The notes beneath the pieces are model-generated. The model had not been told where the DNA came from. It did not search any database and was given only the letters and a program-made list of their open reading frames with translations. This document shows, piece by piece, positions 7,362 through 14,926 of a DNA stretch of 43,930 bases (position 1 is its first letter; the number at the start of each line of letters is the position of its first letter). This DNA is from Hoeflea sp. (lineage in GTDB: Bacteria > Pseudomonadota > Alphaproteobacteria > Rhizobiales > Rhizobiaceae): the NCBI RefSeq assembly GCF_030682515.1, contig NZ_JAUXOD010000100.1:1-43930 (forward strand). The letters are read 5' to 3'. Made by a program: the position numbers and the translations under genes.

Positions 7362-8747
7362 ATGAACCTCATTCTCAATTCCGACAGCTACAAATATTCC
7401 CATTTCGCGCAGTATCCGCCCGAAACCGCGGCGATCTCGGCCTATATCGAGGCGCGGCCCGGTGGCGCCCATGATCACGTGCTGTTCTTCGGGCTGCAGA
7501 TGTTCCTCAAGGACTATCTGTCGCGAAAAATCACCATGGCCGATGTCGACGAGGCCGAGGAGATGATCCTGGCCCACGGCCTGCCGTTCCACCGCGTGGG
7601 GTTCGAGACCATCGTCACGCGCCATGACGGCCACCTGCCGCTCTTGATCGAGGCGCTGCCCGAGGGCATGATCGTGCCCACCGGCACGCCGGTGGTTCAG
7701 GTCCGCAACACCGATCCGGATTTCTTCTGGCTGCCGACATTCATGGAGACCGCGCTTTTGCGCGCCGTCTGGTATCCGTCGACCGTGGCCACCGTCTCCC
7801 ACGGCGCCCGCGCGATCATCGCCGCCTCGCTCGAGCGCACCTGCGATTCCCCCGCCGAGGTGCTGCCGTTCCGCCTGCATGATTTCGGCGCCCGCGGCAC
7901 CACCTCGCTCGAACAGGCGGGCATCGGCGGCGTCGCCCATCTCGTCAATTTCCTGGGCACCGACACGGTGAGCGCGCTGGTCACCGCGCGAAAGTTCTAC
8001 CACGAGCCGATGGCGGGCTTCTCCATCCCCGCCGCCGAGCACTCGACCATGACCAGCTGGGGCGAGGACCGCGAGACCGAGGCCTACCGCAACATGCTCA
8101 GGCAGTTCGCCGGTCCCGGCAAGCTCGTCGCCGTGGTGTCGGATTCCTACGATCTCTACCGCGCGGTGAAAAACATCTGGGGCGAGGAGCTGAAGGCCGA
8201 GGTCGAGGCCTCCGGCGGCACGCTGGTGGTGCGGCCCGATTCGGGCGACGCCACGCGGGTCCCGGTCGACACGGTGGCGATGCTGGGCGAGATCTTCGGC
8301 TTTTCCTTGAACGGAAAGGGCTACAAGGTGCTCAACCCGGCGGTCCGCGTCATCCAGGGCGACGGCGTGACGCCTGAGACCATCCGCATCATCCTGGGCC
8401 GGCTCGAGGAGCGCGGCTGGTCGGCCGAGAACATCGCCTTCGGCATGGGCGCGGGGCTCTTGCAGAAGGTCAACCGCGACACGCTGCGCTTCGCCATGAA
8501 GGCCAATGCCCGCCAGGACGCCGACGGCGTCTGGCACGGCATCAACAAGAACCCCAAGACCGATCCGGGCAAGGCCTCCAAGCGCTACCGCCAGGCGGTG
8601 GTGCACGACAAGGGCAGGCCGCTTGCGGTGGCGCTCACGGACCTGGGCAGCCGCGAAAACCTGCTGCAGCCGGTCTGGCGCGACGGAGAACTGCTGGTTG
8701 ACTGGACCTTGGCCCAGATCCGCGAGCGGGCCGCGTCTGGGACATAG
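7362..8747 (+). CDS. nadV: nicotinamide phosphoribosyltransferase (NAMPT/NadV type)
   Basis: This cytoplasmic enzyme joins nicotinamide to PRPP to form NMN for NAD salvage. The chosen ATG 7362 gives 461 residues, close to the family norm, starting MNLILNSDSYKYSHF. A longer frame from 7278 would run through the pheT terminator. NAMPT-type motifs are HDFGARG (173-179), GTDT (199-202) with the aspartate that in NAMPT selects nicotinamide over nicotinate, the catalytic-His segment PAAEHSTM (223-230) and VVRPDSGD. Nicotinate enzymes (PncB) lack this set, so nicotinamide is the likelier substrate. It stands alone after a terminator. No NadM or ADP-ribose pyrophosphatase gene is adjacent. A palindromic repeat starts at its stop codon. 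Confidence 0.88.
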   Translation: MNLILNSDSYKYSHFAQYPPETAAISAYIEARPGGAHDHVLFFGLQMFLKDYLSRKITMADVDEAEEMILAHGLPFHRVGFETIVTRHDGHLPLLIEALPEGMIVPTGTPVVQVRNTDPDFFWLPTFMETALLRAVWYPSTVATVSHGARAIIAASLERTCDSPAEVLPFRLHDFGARGTTSLEQAGIGGVAHLVNFLGTDTVSALVTARKFYHEPMAGFSIPAAEHSTMTSWGEDRETEAYRNMLRQFAGPGKLVAVVSDSYDLYRAVKNIWGEELKAEVEASGGTLVVRPDSGDATRVPVDTVAMLGEIFGFSLNGKGYKVLNPAVRVIQGDGVTPETIRIILGRLEERGWSAENIAFGMGAGLLQKVNRDTLRFAMKANARQDADGVWHGINKNPKTDPGKASKRYRQAVVHDKGRPLAVALTDLGSRENLLQPVWRDGELLVDWTLAQIRERAASGT

Positions 8748-8812
8748 AGCGATTCCGGCAAAAGTGCGAAGCGGTCTTGCGTCCGGAATTGCGTGAAAAC
8801 AAAAGGATAGGG
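8745..8812. repeat. rhizobial intergenic palindromic repeat
   Basis: The element begins at the nadV stop codon with AGCGATTCCGGCAAAAGTG and ends near AACAAAAGGATAGGGC. ATTCCGG (8752-8758) and CCGGAAT (8783-8789) form an imperfect hairpin. I recognise it as a variant of a short, very common intergenic repeat of Rhizobiales genomes. Only one copy lies in this window, so the repeat status rests on memory and not on copies seen here. Confidence 0.55.
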
Positions 8813-8888
8813 CATAGACGGCGACTCCGTTTTCGCCGGAAATGCTTGCCTTCAGGATATGTCCTCGTCACCGCGACGGGACGGCCAC

Positions 8889-9275
8889 TTAAAGGTCCGG
8901 CCCGGGGCCAAACACGAAACGGGAATAGCCCAAATAGGCAAATGATGTAGCGGAGCCCGATCCGAATATCAGCGCCACATAGGGCGACATCCCTGGCAAG
9001 AGCAGCAGCAAGCCCGAATAGACCGAATAGTTGATCAGCGTGGACGCGAGGCCGACGCCGCCATAACGGACGCCTTCCACCGCCACCTTGCGGTGCGAAG
9101 CACCGAATGTGAATCTGCGATTGATCATGTAGGTGCACAACAACGCCGACCCTATAGCCGGAGCACGGGCGCTGAACGGATCAAGCAGCCTGAAGTCAAG
9201 CAGCAGCCAAAGCACGCCTATATCCACCGCAAAGCCCACAGCACCCGCGAAGAGAAAGAAGGTGAGTTTTTTCAT
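8889..9275 (-). CDS. GtrA family membrane protein
   Basis: The protein has 128 residues with four hydrophobic segments (about 5-25, 38-55, 73-95, 99-118), the GtrA layout, including INRRFTF after the second helix and YSRFVF at the end. GtrA-family proteins are thought to translocate undecaprenyl-phosphate-linked sugars or otherwise help glycosylate surface polymers. It lies on the strand opposite the oxidoreductase, in the same block as a family 2 glycosyltransferase and a GT-C protein, which fits such a job. A 41-codon open frame ends in an ATGA overlap with its start. Substrate is unknown. Confidence 0.85.
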   Translation of the reverse strand: MKKLTFFLFAGAVGFAVDIGVLWLLLDFRLLDPFSARAPAIGSALLCTYMINRRFTFGASHRKVAVEGVRYGGVGLASTLINYSVYSGLLLLLPGMSPYVALIFGSGSATSFAYLGYSRFVFGPGPDL

Positions 9276-9397
9276 GAAGCGGATTTTCGGGTCTCGGGTT
9301 CAGCGGCCGGAGTTTTGGCCAGATCGGGCGTCGCGAAGTCGTCGCTTACATTCTTGTTGGGGTCAACCCGCGCAAGTTCGGGTTGGCTGCAAATCAT
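9272..9397 (-). CDS. possible small ORF coupled to the GtrA gene
   Basis: On the reverse strand an ATG at 9397 opens 41 codons (start MICSQPELARVDPNK, end ETRKSAS) closing in TGA at 9272, which overlaps the GtrA ATG by four bases as ATGA. A stop lies two codons upstream, so it is not the tail of a longer frame. The residues are polar and proline/alanine-rich with no recognised domain. Third-position GC is only about 60%, below the window's proven genes. It may be a leader peptide for GtrA or chance. Confidence 0.25.
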   Translation of the reverse strand: MICSQPELARVDPNKNVSDDFATPDLAKTPAAEPETRKSAS

Positions 9398-9439
9398 GTC
9401 TCAAATCGCCCCGGCGAGGGGTGAACGCAGCCCAGGGTG

Positions 9440-9469
9440 TTGACATGCAATGCATCAAGCGGGCTTGAA
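9440..9469 (+). promoter_or_regulatory. candidate promoter for the Gfo/Idh gene
   Basis: A perfect -35 TTGACA (9440-9445) with CTTGAA 18 bases downstream (9464-9469). The start codon follows after about 60 bases. The -10 is moderate. Confidence 0.35.
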
Positions 9470-9531
9470 TGCCCCCTGACCGGCGCGCCGGTGGATCGAT
9501 GCCGCACAACAGGATGATGGGAGAGACCAAA

Positions 9532-10518
9532 ATGTTTCGATGGGGAATTTTGTCGACCGCCAAGATCGGCCGCGATCACGTGATCCCGCAGTTCCAGGAT
9601 TCTGAAAATGGCGTGGTGAACGCCATCGCCAGCCGTGACCATGACCGAGCCCGTGCTGTGGCTGATCGCTTTGGCGTGCCGCTTACCTTCGGCTCCTATG
9701 AAGCTTTGCTGGCCTCGCCCGATATCGACGGCGTCTACATCCCCTTGCCAACCTCGCAACATATCGAATGGGCGATCAAGGCGGCTCAGGCAGGCAAGCA
9801 TGTGCTGGTCGAAAAGCCCATCGCGCTGCACGCTGGCCAGATTGCGCCGCTGATTGAAGCGCGCGATGCGGCCAAGGTGCTGGTCAGTGAAGCGTTCATG
9901 GTCACATACCATCCGCAGTGGCACAAGGTCCGGTCGCTGATTGCCGAAGGTGCCATCGGCCGTCTGCGTCATGTCCAGGGCGCGTTTTCCTATTTCAACA
10001 CCGATCCGTCCAACATGCGCAACAACCCCGCCCTTGGCGGCGGCGGACTGCCCGATATCGGCGTCTATCCGACGGTTGCAACCCGGTTTTCGACGGGCAG
10101 GGAGCCGCTGCGCGTGCAGGCGACGGTCGAACTTGATCCCGATTTTGGAACCGACCGCTATGCCAGCGTCAAGGCTGATTTCGGCGAATTCGAGATGAGC
10201 TTCTATTGTTCCACCCAGATGGCGGCGCGCCAGATTATGGTCTTCCACGGTGAGGATGGCTTCATCGAGGTGACCGCACCGTTCAATTCAGGCGACTACG
10301 GTCACCCGACTGTCATGCTCGAGAGCCGCGGCCATGACCGAGCCAGCACCTTCCGCTTCGGTGGAGTGCGCCAGTACCGTCTCCAGGCGGAAGCCTTTGT
10401 CCGCAAGGTGAACGGCGGCGACGACGAGGTGTTTACCCTCGAACAGTCGGTGCTCAACCAGAAATTCATCGACGCGGTCCATCGCGCCGCCGAGCAGGAT
10501 GGCTGGGAGGCGGTCTGA
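9532..10518 (+). CDS. Gfo/Idh/MocA family NAD(P)-dependent oxidoreductase
   Basis: The protein has 328 residues from ATG 9532, placed by GGGAGAG a few bases upstream and by the Rossmann start [12 protein letters not shown] (2-13). The nucleotide-binding domain ends near EKPIAL (94-99), whose lysine is the catalytic Lys of the family. The C-terminal substrate domain carries [12 protein letters not shown], a segment seen in dehydrogenases of the dimeric dihydrodiol/xylose type. The substrate is most likely a sugar or cyclic polyol, but sequence alone does not fix it. It diverges from gtrA and could supply or use a sugar for the glycan block, though its own promoter may make it independent. No export signal is seen. 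Confidence 0.85.
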   Translation: MFRWGILSTAKIGRDHVIPQFQDSENGVVNAIASRDHDRARAVADRFGVPLTFGSYEALLASPDIDGVYIPLPTSQHIEWAIKAAQAGKHVLVEKPIALHAGQIAPLIEARDAAKVLVSEAFMVTYHPQWHKVRSLIAEGAIGRLRHVQGAFSYFNTDPSNMRNNPALGGGGLPDIGVYPTVATRFSTGREPLRVQATVELDPDFGTDRYASVKADFGEFEMSFYCSTQMAARQIMVFHGEDGFIEVTAPFNSGDYGHPTVMLESRGHDRASTFRFGGVRQYRLQAEAFVRKVNGGDDEVFTLEQSVLNQKFIDAVHRAAEQDGWEAV

Positions 10519-10716
10519 TCCCGCCCACCTGCCGCCCCTGGAGGCCCGCGCCCGGTTTGCAACCGGCAAAGGCCTGATGTATGAAATCCACCCGCACGTT
10601 GGCCGGTAGCCGAATCAGTATTGCCTTCTAACTATCTGATGCAAATGAAGAATTAACTGCATTGCATTGCCGAGCGGCGGTGATGGGATTGTGACAACAG
10701 CGGGACGATCAGACAC

Positions 10717-11424
10717 ATGAACCGGGAACAGACCAACTGGATCAGGTTTGCCATTGAGGAGCTGTTGCCGCCCATCCTGCGGGATTCCGTCCTGTTTACC
10801 GGGTTTGCCCGCATGGCATGGGGGAAGCATATCGACAAGCTGGCGGACTTCCGCGTCCGCGCGCCTTTCCTGACGCCCGAGGAGTATGAGGCGCTTTATA
10901 CAGAGCATCCGAGGGTGCATGATGAAACCGACAATTCCCAGGCATGTATCGCGGAAATTGCCGCCGATCTGACTGGAGAGAGCATTTGCGATGTCGGCTG
11001 TGGCACCGGGTTTCTGCTCAGGACTTTGGCGCAGCGCCGCAATGAAACGCCCCGCCGTTACGTCGGCGTCGATTTTGTCATCCCCGAGCATTTCAGCGAT
11101 GAGGGCCTGGAATTCGTCAGGGCCCAGATCGAAAGCCTGCCCTTTGCCGATGGCGAATTCGACACTGTCATCTGCACCCACGTGATCGAACACATTCTGG
11201 ATTACCGGCAGGCGCTGGCCGAGCTCAGGCGCATTGCCCGCAAGCGACTGATCATCGTCGTGCCGCGCGAGCGTGAGGCGATCTACACCTTCAACCCGCA
11301 TTTCAACTTCTTTCCCTACAAGCACAGTTTCCTGCGCGCCATCCAGCCGCTCGAGCACAACTTCAAGTGCATCGATATTGGCCGCGACATCTACTTCTCG
11401 GAAGACAGGATGGTGCCGTTATGA
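10717..11424 (+). CDS. class I SAM-dependent methyltransferase
   Basis: The protein has 235 residues. Motif I CDVGCGTGF (91-99), the segment YVGVDF (motif II) and the post-motif ESLPFADGEFDTVICTHVIEH are typical of the UbiE/Methyltransf_11 fold. An extra N-terminal region of about 80 residues is not recognised. Its stop overlaps the next ATG (TTATGATG), coupling it to a flippase-like membrane protein, so a lipid-linked sugar or glycolipid is a plausible acceptor. That is inference from context. The spacer before it (10519-10716) is AT-richer than its surroundings and shows no gene. Confidence 0.8.
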   Translation: MNREQTNWIRFAIEELLPPILRDSVLFTGFARMAWGKHIDKLADFRVRAPFLTPEEYEALYTEHPRVHDETDNSQACIAEIAADLTGESICDVGCGTGFLLRTLAQRRNETPRRYVGVDFVIPEHFSDEGLEFVRAQIESLPFADGEFDTVICTHVIEHILDYRQALAELRRIARKRLIIVVPREREAIYTFNPHFNFFPYKHSFLRAIQPLEHNFKCIDIGRDIYFSEDRMVPL

Positions 11425-11777
11425 TGAAGACATCGACACTGGTGGGCGTCATCGCGGTGCCGCTGGTCATTTCAATCGGCCAGATCCTGTTCAAGCGGTC
11501 GAGCGAGACGTTGAACAGCCCTGGCGGCCCGGTGTGGGGGTTGATCGCCAGTCCGCATTTCTGGATCGCGCTGGTCATGTACGGGCTTGCGACTGTGGCT
11601 TGGGTGTTTGTCATCCGCGACATGCCGATCGGGCGCGCCTACATGTTCATGGCGCTGTCGTATCTCTACATTCCGCTGCTGTCGCTTGTCTTCCTGTCGG
11701 AATCCATCACCGTCCCCCAGATCATCGGCGCATTGATCATCTGCGTCGGCATCGCCGTCAGCGGCATGAAGGCCTGA
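11421..11777 (+). CDS. four-helix EamA/SMR-type transporter, ArnE/ArnF-like
   Basis: The protein has 118 residues with four predicted membrane helices (about 5-20, 38-60, 67-88, 95-115), the size of EmrE and of the ArnE/ArnF subunits that flip undecaprenyl-phosphate aminoarabinose. The start overlaps the methyltransferase stop by four bases. I saw no conserved membrane glutamate like E14 of EmrE near the N-terminus, which speaks against a drug antiporter and for the lipid-flippase branch. Together with the convergent GT2 gene it resembles the flippase plus glycosyltransferase pairs of surface glycan modification. Transported substrate unknown. Confidence 0.7.
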   Translation: MMKTSTLVGVIAVPLVISIGQILFKRSSETLNSPGGPVWGLIASPHFWIALVMYGLATVAWVFVIRDMPIGRAYMFMALSYLYIPLLSLVFLSESITVPQIIGALIICVGIAVSGMKA

Positions 11778-11800
11778 CTCGGCGGATGCGCGGTCAGGCC
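11771..11800. terminator. inverted repeat spanning two convergent stop codons
   Basis: GGCCTGAC (11771-11778) and GTCAGGCC (11793-11800) are perfect arms around 14 bases, each arm containing the stop codon of one convergent gene. No T run follows on either side, so bidirectional termination is only possible, not shown. Confidence 0.35.
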
Positions 11801-12828
11801 GCCTTGTGCGGTTTGCTGACTGGCTTGCCGGCCTTGGAGGCTCCAGCGGGAGAGGCCATGTCCGGCAAGGCTGCCGGACCCGGGCGCTTGCCCCGCGCCG
11901 GTGCGATCGACATGTAATGGAAGCGCTTCTGCTCGGCCCGGCCGCGCGCCACCGAATCGAGGATGACGCCGCCGGTAAAGATCATCAGGGACATCATCAT
12001 CAACGCCATGGCCAGCATCCAGGTGGGCATCCGGGTGACCAGGCCGGTGTGGAAATATTCATTCAGGACAGGGACCATGAAGAGCATGGAGACGGAAAGC
12101 GTGAAAACGCTCAGATAGCCGAAAAACGTGAAGGGCCGGGTTTCCTTCATCAGCATGGCGAACATCCACAGGATCTTGGCGCCATCCTTGAAGGTGGACA
12201 GCTTGGAGTGCGAGCCCTCCGGGCGCCGGCCGTAATCGAGCGCAAGTTCCGCCACCGGCAGCTTGAGCTGCGAGGCATGCACGCTCATTTCGGTCTCGAT
12301 CTCGAACCCGCCGGAGACGGCGGGAAAGCTCTTGGCGAAGCGCCGCGAGAAGGCGCGGTAGCCTGAGAAGATATCGGAGAAATCATTGCCGAAGATTGTC
12401 TTGTAGAGCGAGTTGAAGATCGAGTTGCCGAAGGCATGGCCGCGCCGGCCGGCATCGTCGGTGACGCCCCGGCGGGTGCCGACGACCATGTCGCAGCGTT
12501 CGCTGACCAGCGTGCGGATCAGTTCGGGACCGTCGGCGGGCGCATAGGTGCCGTCGCCATCGGCCATCAGGAAGACGTCGGCCTCGATGTCGGAGAACAT
12601 CCGGCGCACCACATGGCCTTTGCCCTGGCGCGGCTCGCGCACCACGATGGCGCCGGCCAGCGCCGCTCTGAGCGCCGTCTGGTCCTTCGAATTGTTGTCG
12701 TAGACATAGATCCTGGCGCAGGGGATCGCCGCGCGGAAGCCTGCAACAACATCGCCGATGGTCGCCGCCTCGTTGTAGCAAGGCAGAAGCACCGCGATCT
12801 CGAGGTCTTCGAACATACCGTCTTTCAT
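11794..12828 (-). CDS. family 2 glycosyltransferase, polyprenyl-phosphate type
   Basis: The protein has 344 residues. It starts with a GT-A domain with PCYNEAATI (16-24) and the nucleotide-sugar DxD as DGD (90-92), continues through GNSIFNSLYKTIFG and FSGYRAFSRRF as in dolichol-phosphate-mannose-synthase-like enzymes, then has two C-terminal membrane helices (about 226-250 and 262-292) and an Ala/Pro/Lys-rich tail. Such enzymes load a sugar on undecaprenyl phosphate at the inner membrane face. A flippase-like protein converges on it and a GT-C enzyme that could use the lipid-linked sugar diverges from it. The sugar is unknown. An internal ATG at 12816 is an alternative start. Confidence 0.88.
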   Translation of the reverse strand: MKDGMFEDLEIAVLLPCYNEAATIGDVVAGFRAAIPCARIYVYDNNSKDQTALRAALAGAIVVREPRQGKGHVVRRMFSDIEADVFLMADGDGTYAPADGPELIRTLVSERCDMVVGTRRGVTDDAGRRGHAFGNSIFNSLYKTIFGNDFSDIFSGYRAFSRRFAKSFPAVSGGFEIETEMSVHASQLKLPVAELALDYGRRPEGSHSKLSTFKDGAKILWMFAMLMKETRPFTFFGYLSVFTLSVSMLFMVPVLNEYFHTGLVTRMPTWMLAMALMMMSLMIFTGGVILDSVARGRAEQKRFHYMSIAPARGKRPGPAALPDMASPAGASKAGKPVSKPHKAA

Positions 12829-12918
12829 GGGGATCCCCGTTGGCTGTGGGCGGCCTGTGCCCTTGGCTTTACTATTTCTTGAGAAGGTTAAGGCTAGGTT
12901 GAACCAAAGAGATAAAGT

Positions 12919-14787
12919 GTGTTGGAGTTCCCCGTGCCCAAGAGCAACCCGGCCGCCGGCGATGCCCGCCTCGCCCCCGCGGTGTCGTCAAGCCGCCCGC
13001 TGCGGGCAAGCCCGCTCGGCCCGCTTCATCGCCCGGTCCTGCTGGCGTTTGCCGCCTTCGCCGTCCTGACCGTGGCGATGCATTTCGGCTCCTACGTCGA
13101 TTATGTCGGCGCCGACAATGACGATGTCATGCGCCTGGTCCAGGTGCGCGATCTTATCGCCGGGCAGGGCTGGTTCGACTTGACCCAGTACCGGCTGGGC
13201 CTGGAGGGCGGCACGCTGATGCACTGGTCGCGGCTGATCGACCTCCCCATCGCCAGTCTCATCCTCCTGTTCTCGCTGGTCATGGGCCCGGCGCTCGCCG
13301 AAGCCTCGGCGCTGTTTGTCTGGCCGTTGATCACCGCGCTGCCGGTGTTTTATGCGCTGAGCCTGGGCGGCGGCGTGATCGGCGGTCCGTCCGGTCGGTT
13401 GATCGGGCTCACGCTCGGGTTCCTGTTCGTGCTCGCCATCAACCGCTTCCTGCCGGGCGCCATCGACCACCACAATGTGCAGCTCGCCCTGATCGCCACC
13501 ATCGCGGCCTGTCTCATCCTGCCGGGCCGCCCGCCCATGGCCCATGCGCTGGCCGGCGGGGCCAGCGCCCTTGCCATCGCCATCGGCGTTGAAACCACGC
13601 CGCACATCGTCATTGTCGCCGCCATCGTGGCGGTGCAGTGGCTCTGGCTGGGCCAGTCCATGCGGGCCGCGGCGTCCGCCTTTGCGCTCGCCATGGCCGC
13701 GACCCTGACCGCCGCCTTCTTCCTGACCGTGCCCCCCGCGCAGTATGGGGTGGTGGCCTGCGACGCCCTGTCGACCGGGTTCTATTCCTTGGGCGTCGCC
13801 GGCGCCGGCCTGTTCTTCCTTTCTGTCTCGACCCTGTCGGGACGCGGTTTTGGGCTGCGCCTGGCGGGCCTCGGCCTTGTCGGAGCGGCCATCGGCGGCC
13901 TCGCCGTGCTGGCCGCGCCGCAATGCCTGGGCAACCCGCTCGCGTCCCTCGATCCGCTGCTTGTCACAATGTGGCTCAACAATGTGACTGAAGCCCAGTC
14001 GGTCTCCCTGCAGCTGCGCGCCGAGCCCTGGACGGCGGGCGGGTTCTATGTCGTGCCGGTGCTGGCGATGATCCTGTGCGCGCGCCGGATCCGGCAGGGC
14101 AGCCATGTCCATGCCCATGGCGTGCTCTTGGCGCTGATCGCGGTCTCCTGGGCCATCGCCCTCATCCAGGTCCGCGGCGCGGTGTTCTCCAACATGCTCT
14201 CGGCGATCCCGCTTGCGGCGCTGGTTGCCGGACTGCGCGAGCGCGCCAACGCCGATCCGAAGAATCTGCGCAAGGGGCTTGCCTTCGCCGGCGCGGCCAT
14301 TGCCGCGGTGCCCTTTGTCTGGGCCCTGTCCGGCGCGCTGCTGTCGATCGGCGTCAACAAGGTGATGGGGGAAGAGGCGGGAAGTCTGCCCGCGCAGCAG
14401 GAAAAGATCTGCACCGATGCGGCAGCCATGCAGGCGCTGGCCCGCGAACCGGAGGGCGTTGTCGCCGGCCCGTCCAATCTCGGCGCCCATATCCTGCGTT
14501 TCACCGCGCACCGCGTGCTGTCGGCGCCTTATCACCGCAACCAGGGCGGCATGCTGACCGAGCTGCATGCCGGAATGGCGCGGCCCGCGGACGCGGTCAG
14601 GTTCCTGCGCGGCGCCGGCGTCACGGTGCTCGCCTTCTGCAACAGCGACGCGCAGGTGGCCAATGTCGCGCTCGCCGCGCCCGACGGGCTTTACGCCGAC
14701 CTGCGCAAGGGGACCGTGCCCGCTTGGCTGGAGCCGGTCGCCGGAACCGAAACCGCGGCCTTGCAGCTGTTCCGGGTGAAACCCTAG
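12919..14787 (+). CDS. STT3/AglB-like GT-C membrane protein
   Basis: The protein has 622 residues. A Pro/Ser-rich N-terminus (1-37) is followed by about a dozen hydrophobic helices and a soluble C-terminal part (about 485-622). The first periplasmic loop has DNDD (66-69) and GTLMHWSRLIDLP, and the second has DHH (183-185). These resemble the acidic EL1 motif and the DHHxxE-like motif of STT3/AglB oligosaccharyltransferases. The place where those enzymes have WWDYG reads AGPSNLG here, so acceptor recognition would differ. It is divergent from the GT2 gene by 90 bases. GTG 12919 is taken as start. GTG 12934 has a better GGAG spacing and would remove five residues. I infer a lipid-linked sugar transferase of unknown acceptor. 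Confidence 0.65.
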   Translation: MLEFPVPKSNPAAGDARLAPAVSSSRPLRASPLGPLHRPVLLAFAAFAVLTVAMHFGSYVDYVGADNDDVMRLVQVRDLIAGQGWFDLTQYRLGLEGGTLMHWSRLIDLPIASLILLFSLVMGPALAEASALFVWPLITALPVFYALSLGGGVIGGPSGRLIGLTLGFLFVLAINRFLPGAIDHHNVQLALIATIAACLILPGRPPMAHALAGGASALAIAIGVETTPHIVIVAAIVAVQWLWLGQSMRAAASAFALAMAATLTAAFFLTVPPAQYGVVACDALSTGFYSLGVAGAGLFFLSVSTLSGRGFGLRLAGLGLVGAAIGGLAVLAAPQCLGNPLASLDPLLVTMWLNNVTEAQSVSLQLRAEPWTAGGFYVVPVLAMILCARRIRQGSHVHAHGVLLALIAVSWAIALIQVRGAVFSNMLSAIPLAALVAGLRERANADPKNLRKGLAFAGAAIAAVPFVWALSGALLSIGVNKVMGEEAGSLPAQQEKICTDAAAMQALAREPEGVVAGPSNLGAHILRFTAHRVLSAPYHRNQGGMLTELHAGMARPADAVRFLRGAGVTVLAFCNSDAQVANVALAAPDGLYADLRKGTVPAWLEPVAGTETAALQLFRVKP

Positions 14788-14926
14788 CTTATCCGGGCGA
14801 ATCCCATCGCCGCCGGCACGGGCGGCGTCTCAACCAGCCTGTTTCTTTGCCGCTGTCGGCGCTGTAGACTGCTCGGAGGTGATTTGCCCGCCGCAGCGGA
14901 TCGGCAGGCCCCGGAGATCAAGCCAG

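Noticed and set aside
4707-8606. Reverse-strand open frame of about 1300 codons opposite pheT and nadV.
   Set aside because: It lies opposite two well-identified genes, is rich in His, Arg, Asp, Gly and Ala without any domain, and is the stop-free mirror of GC-rich codon use.
12988-14568. Reverse-strand open frame of 526 codons opposite the GT-C gene.
   Set aside because: Its highly charged repetitive composition is the complement of membrane-helix codons.
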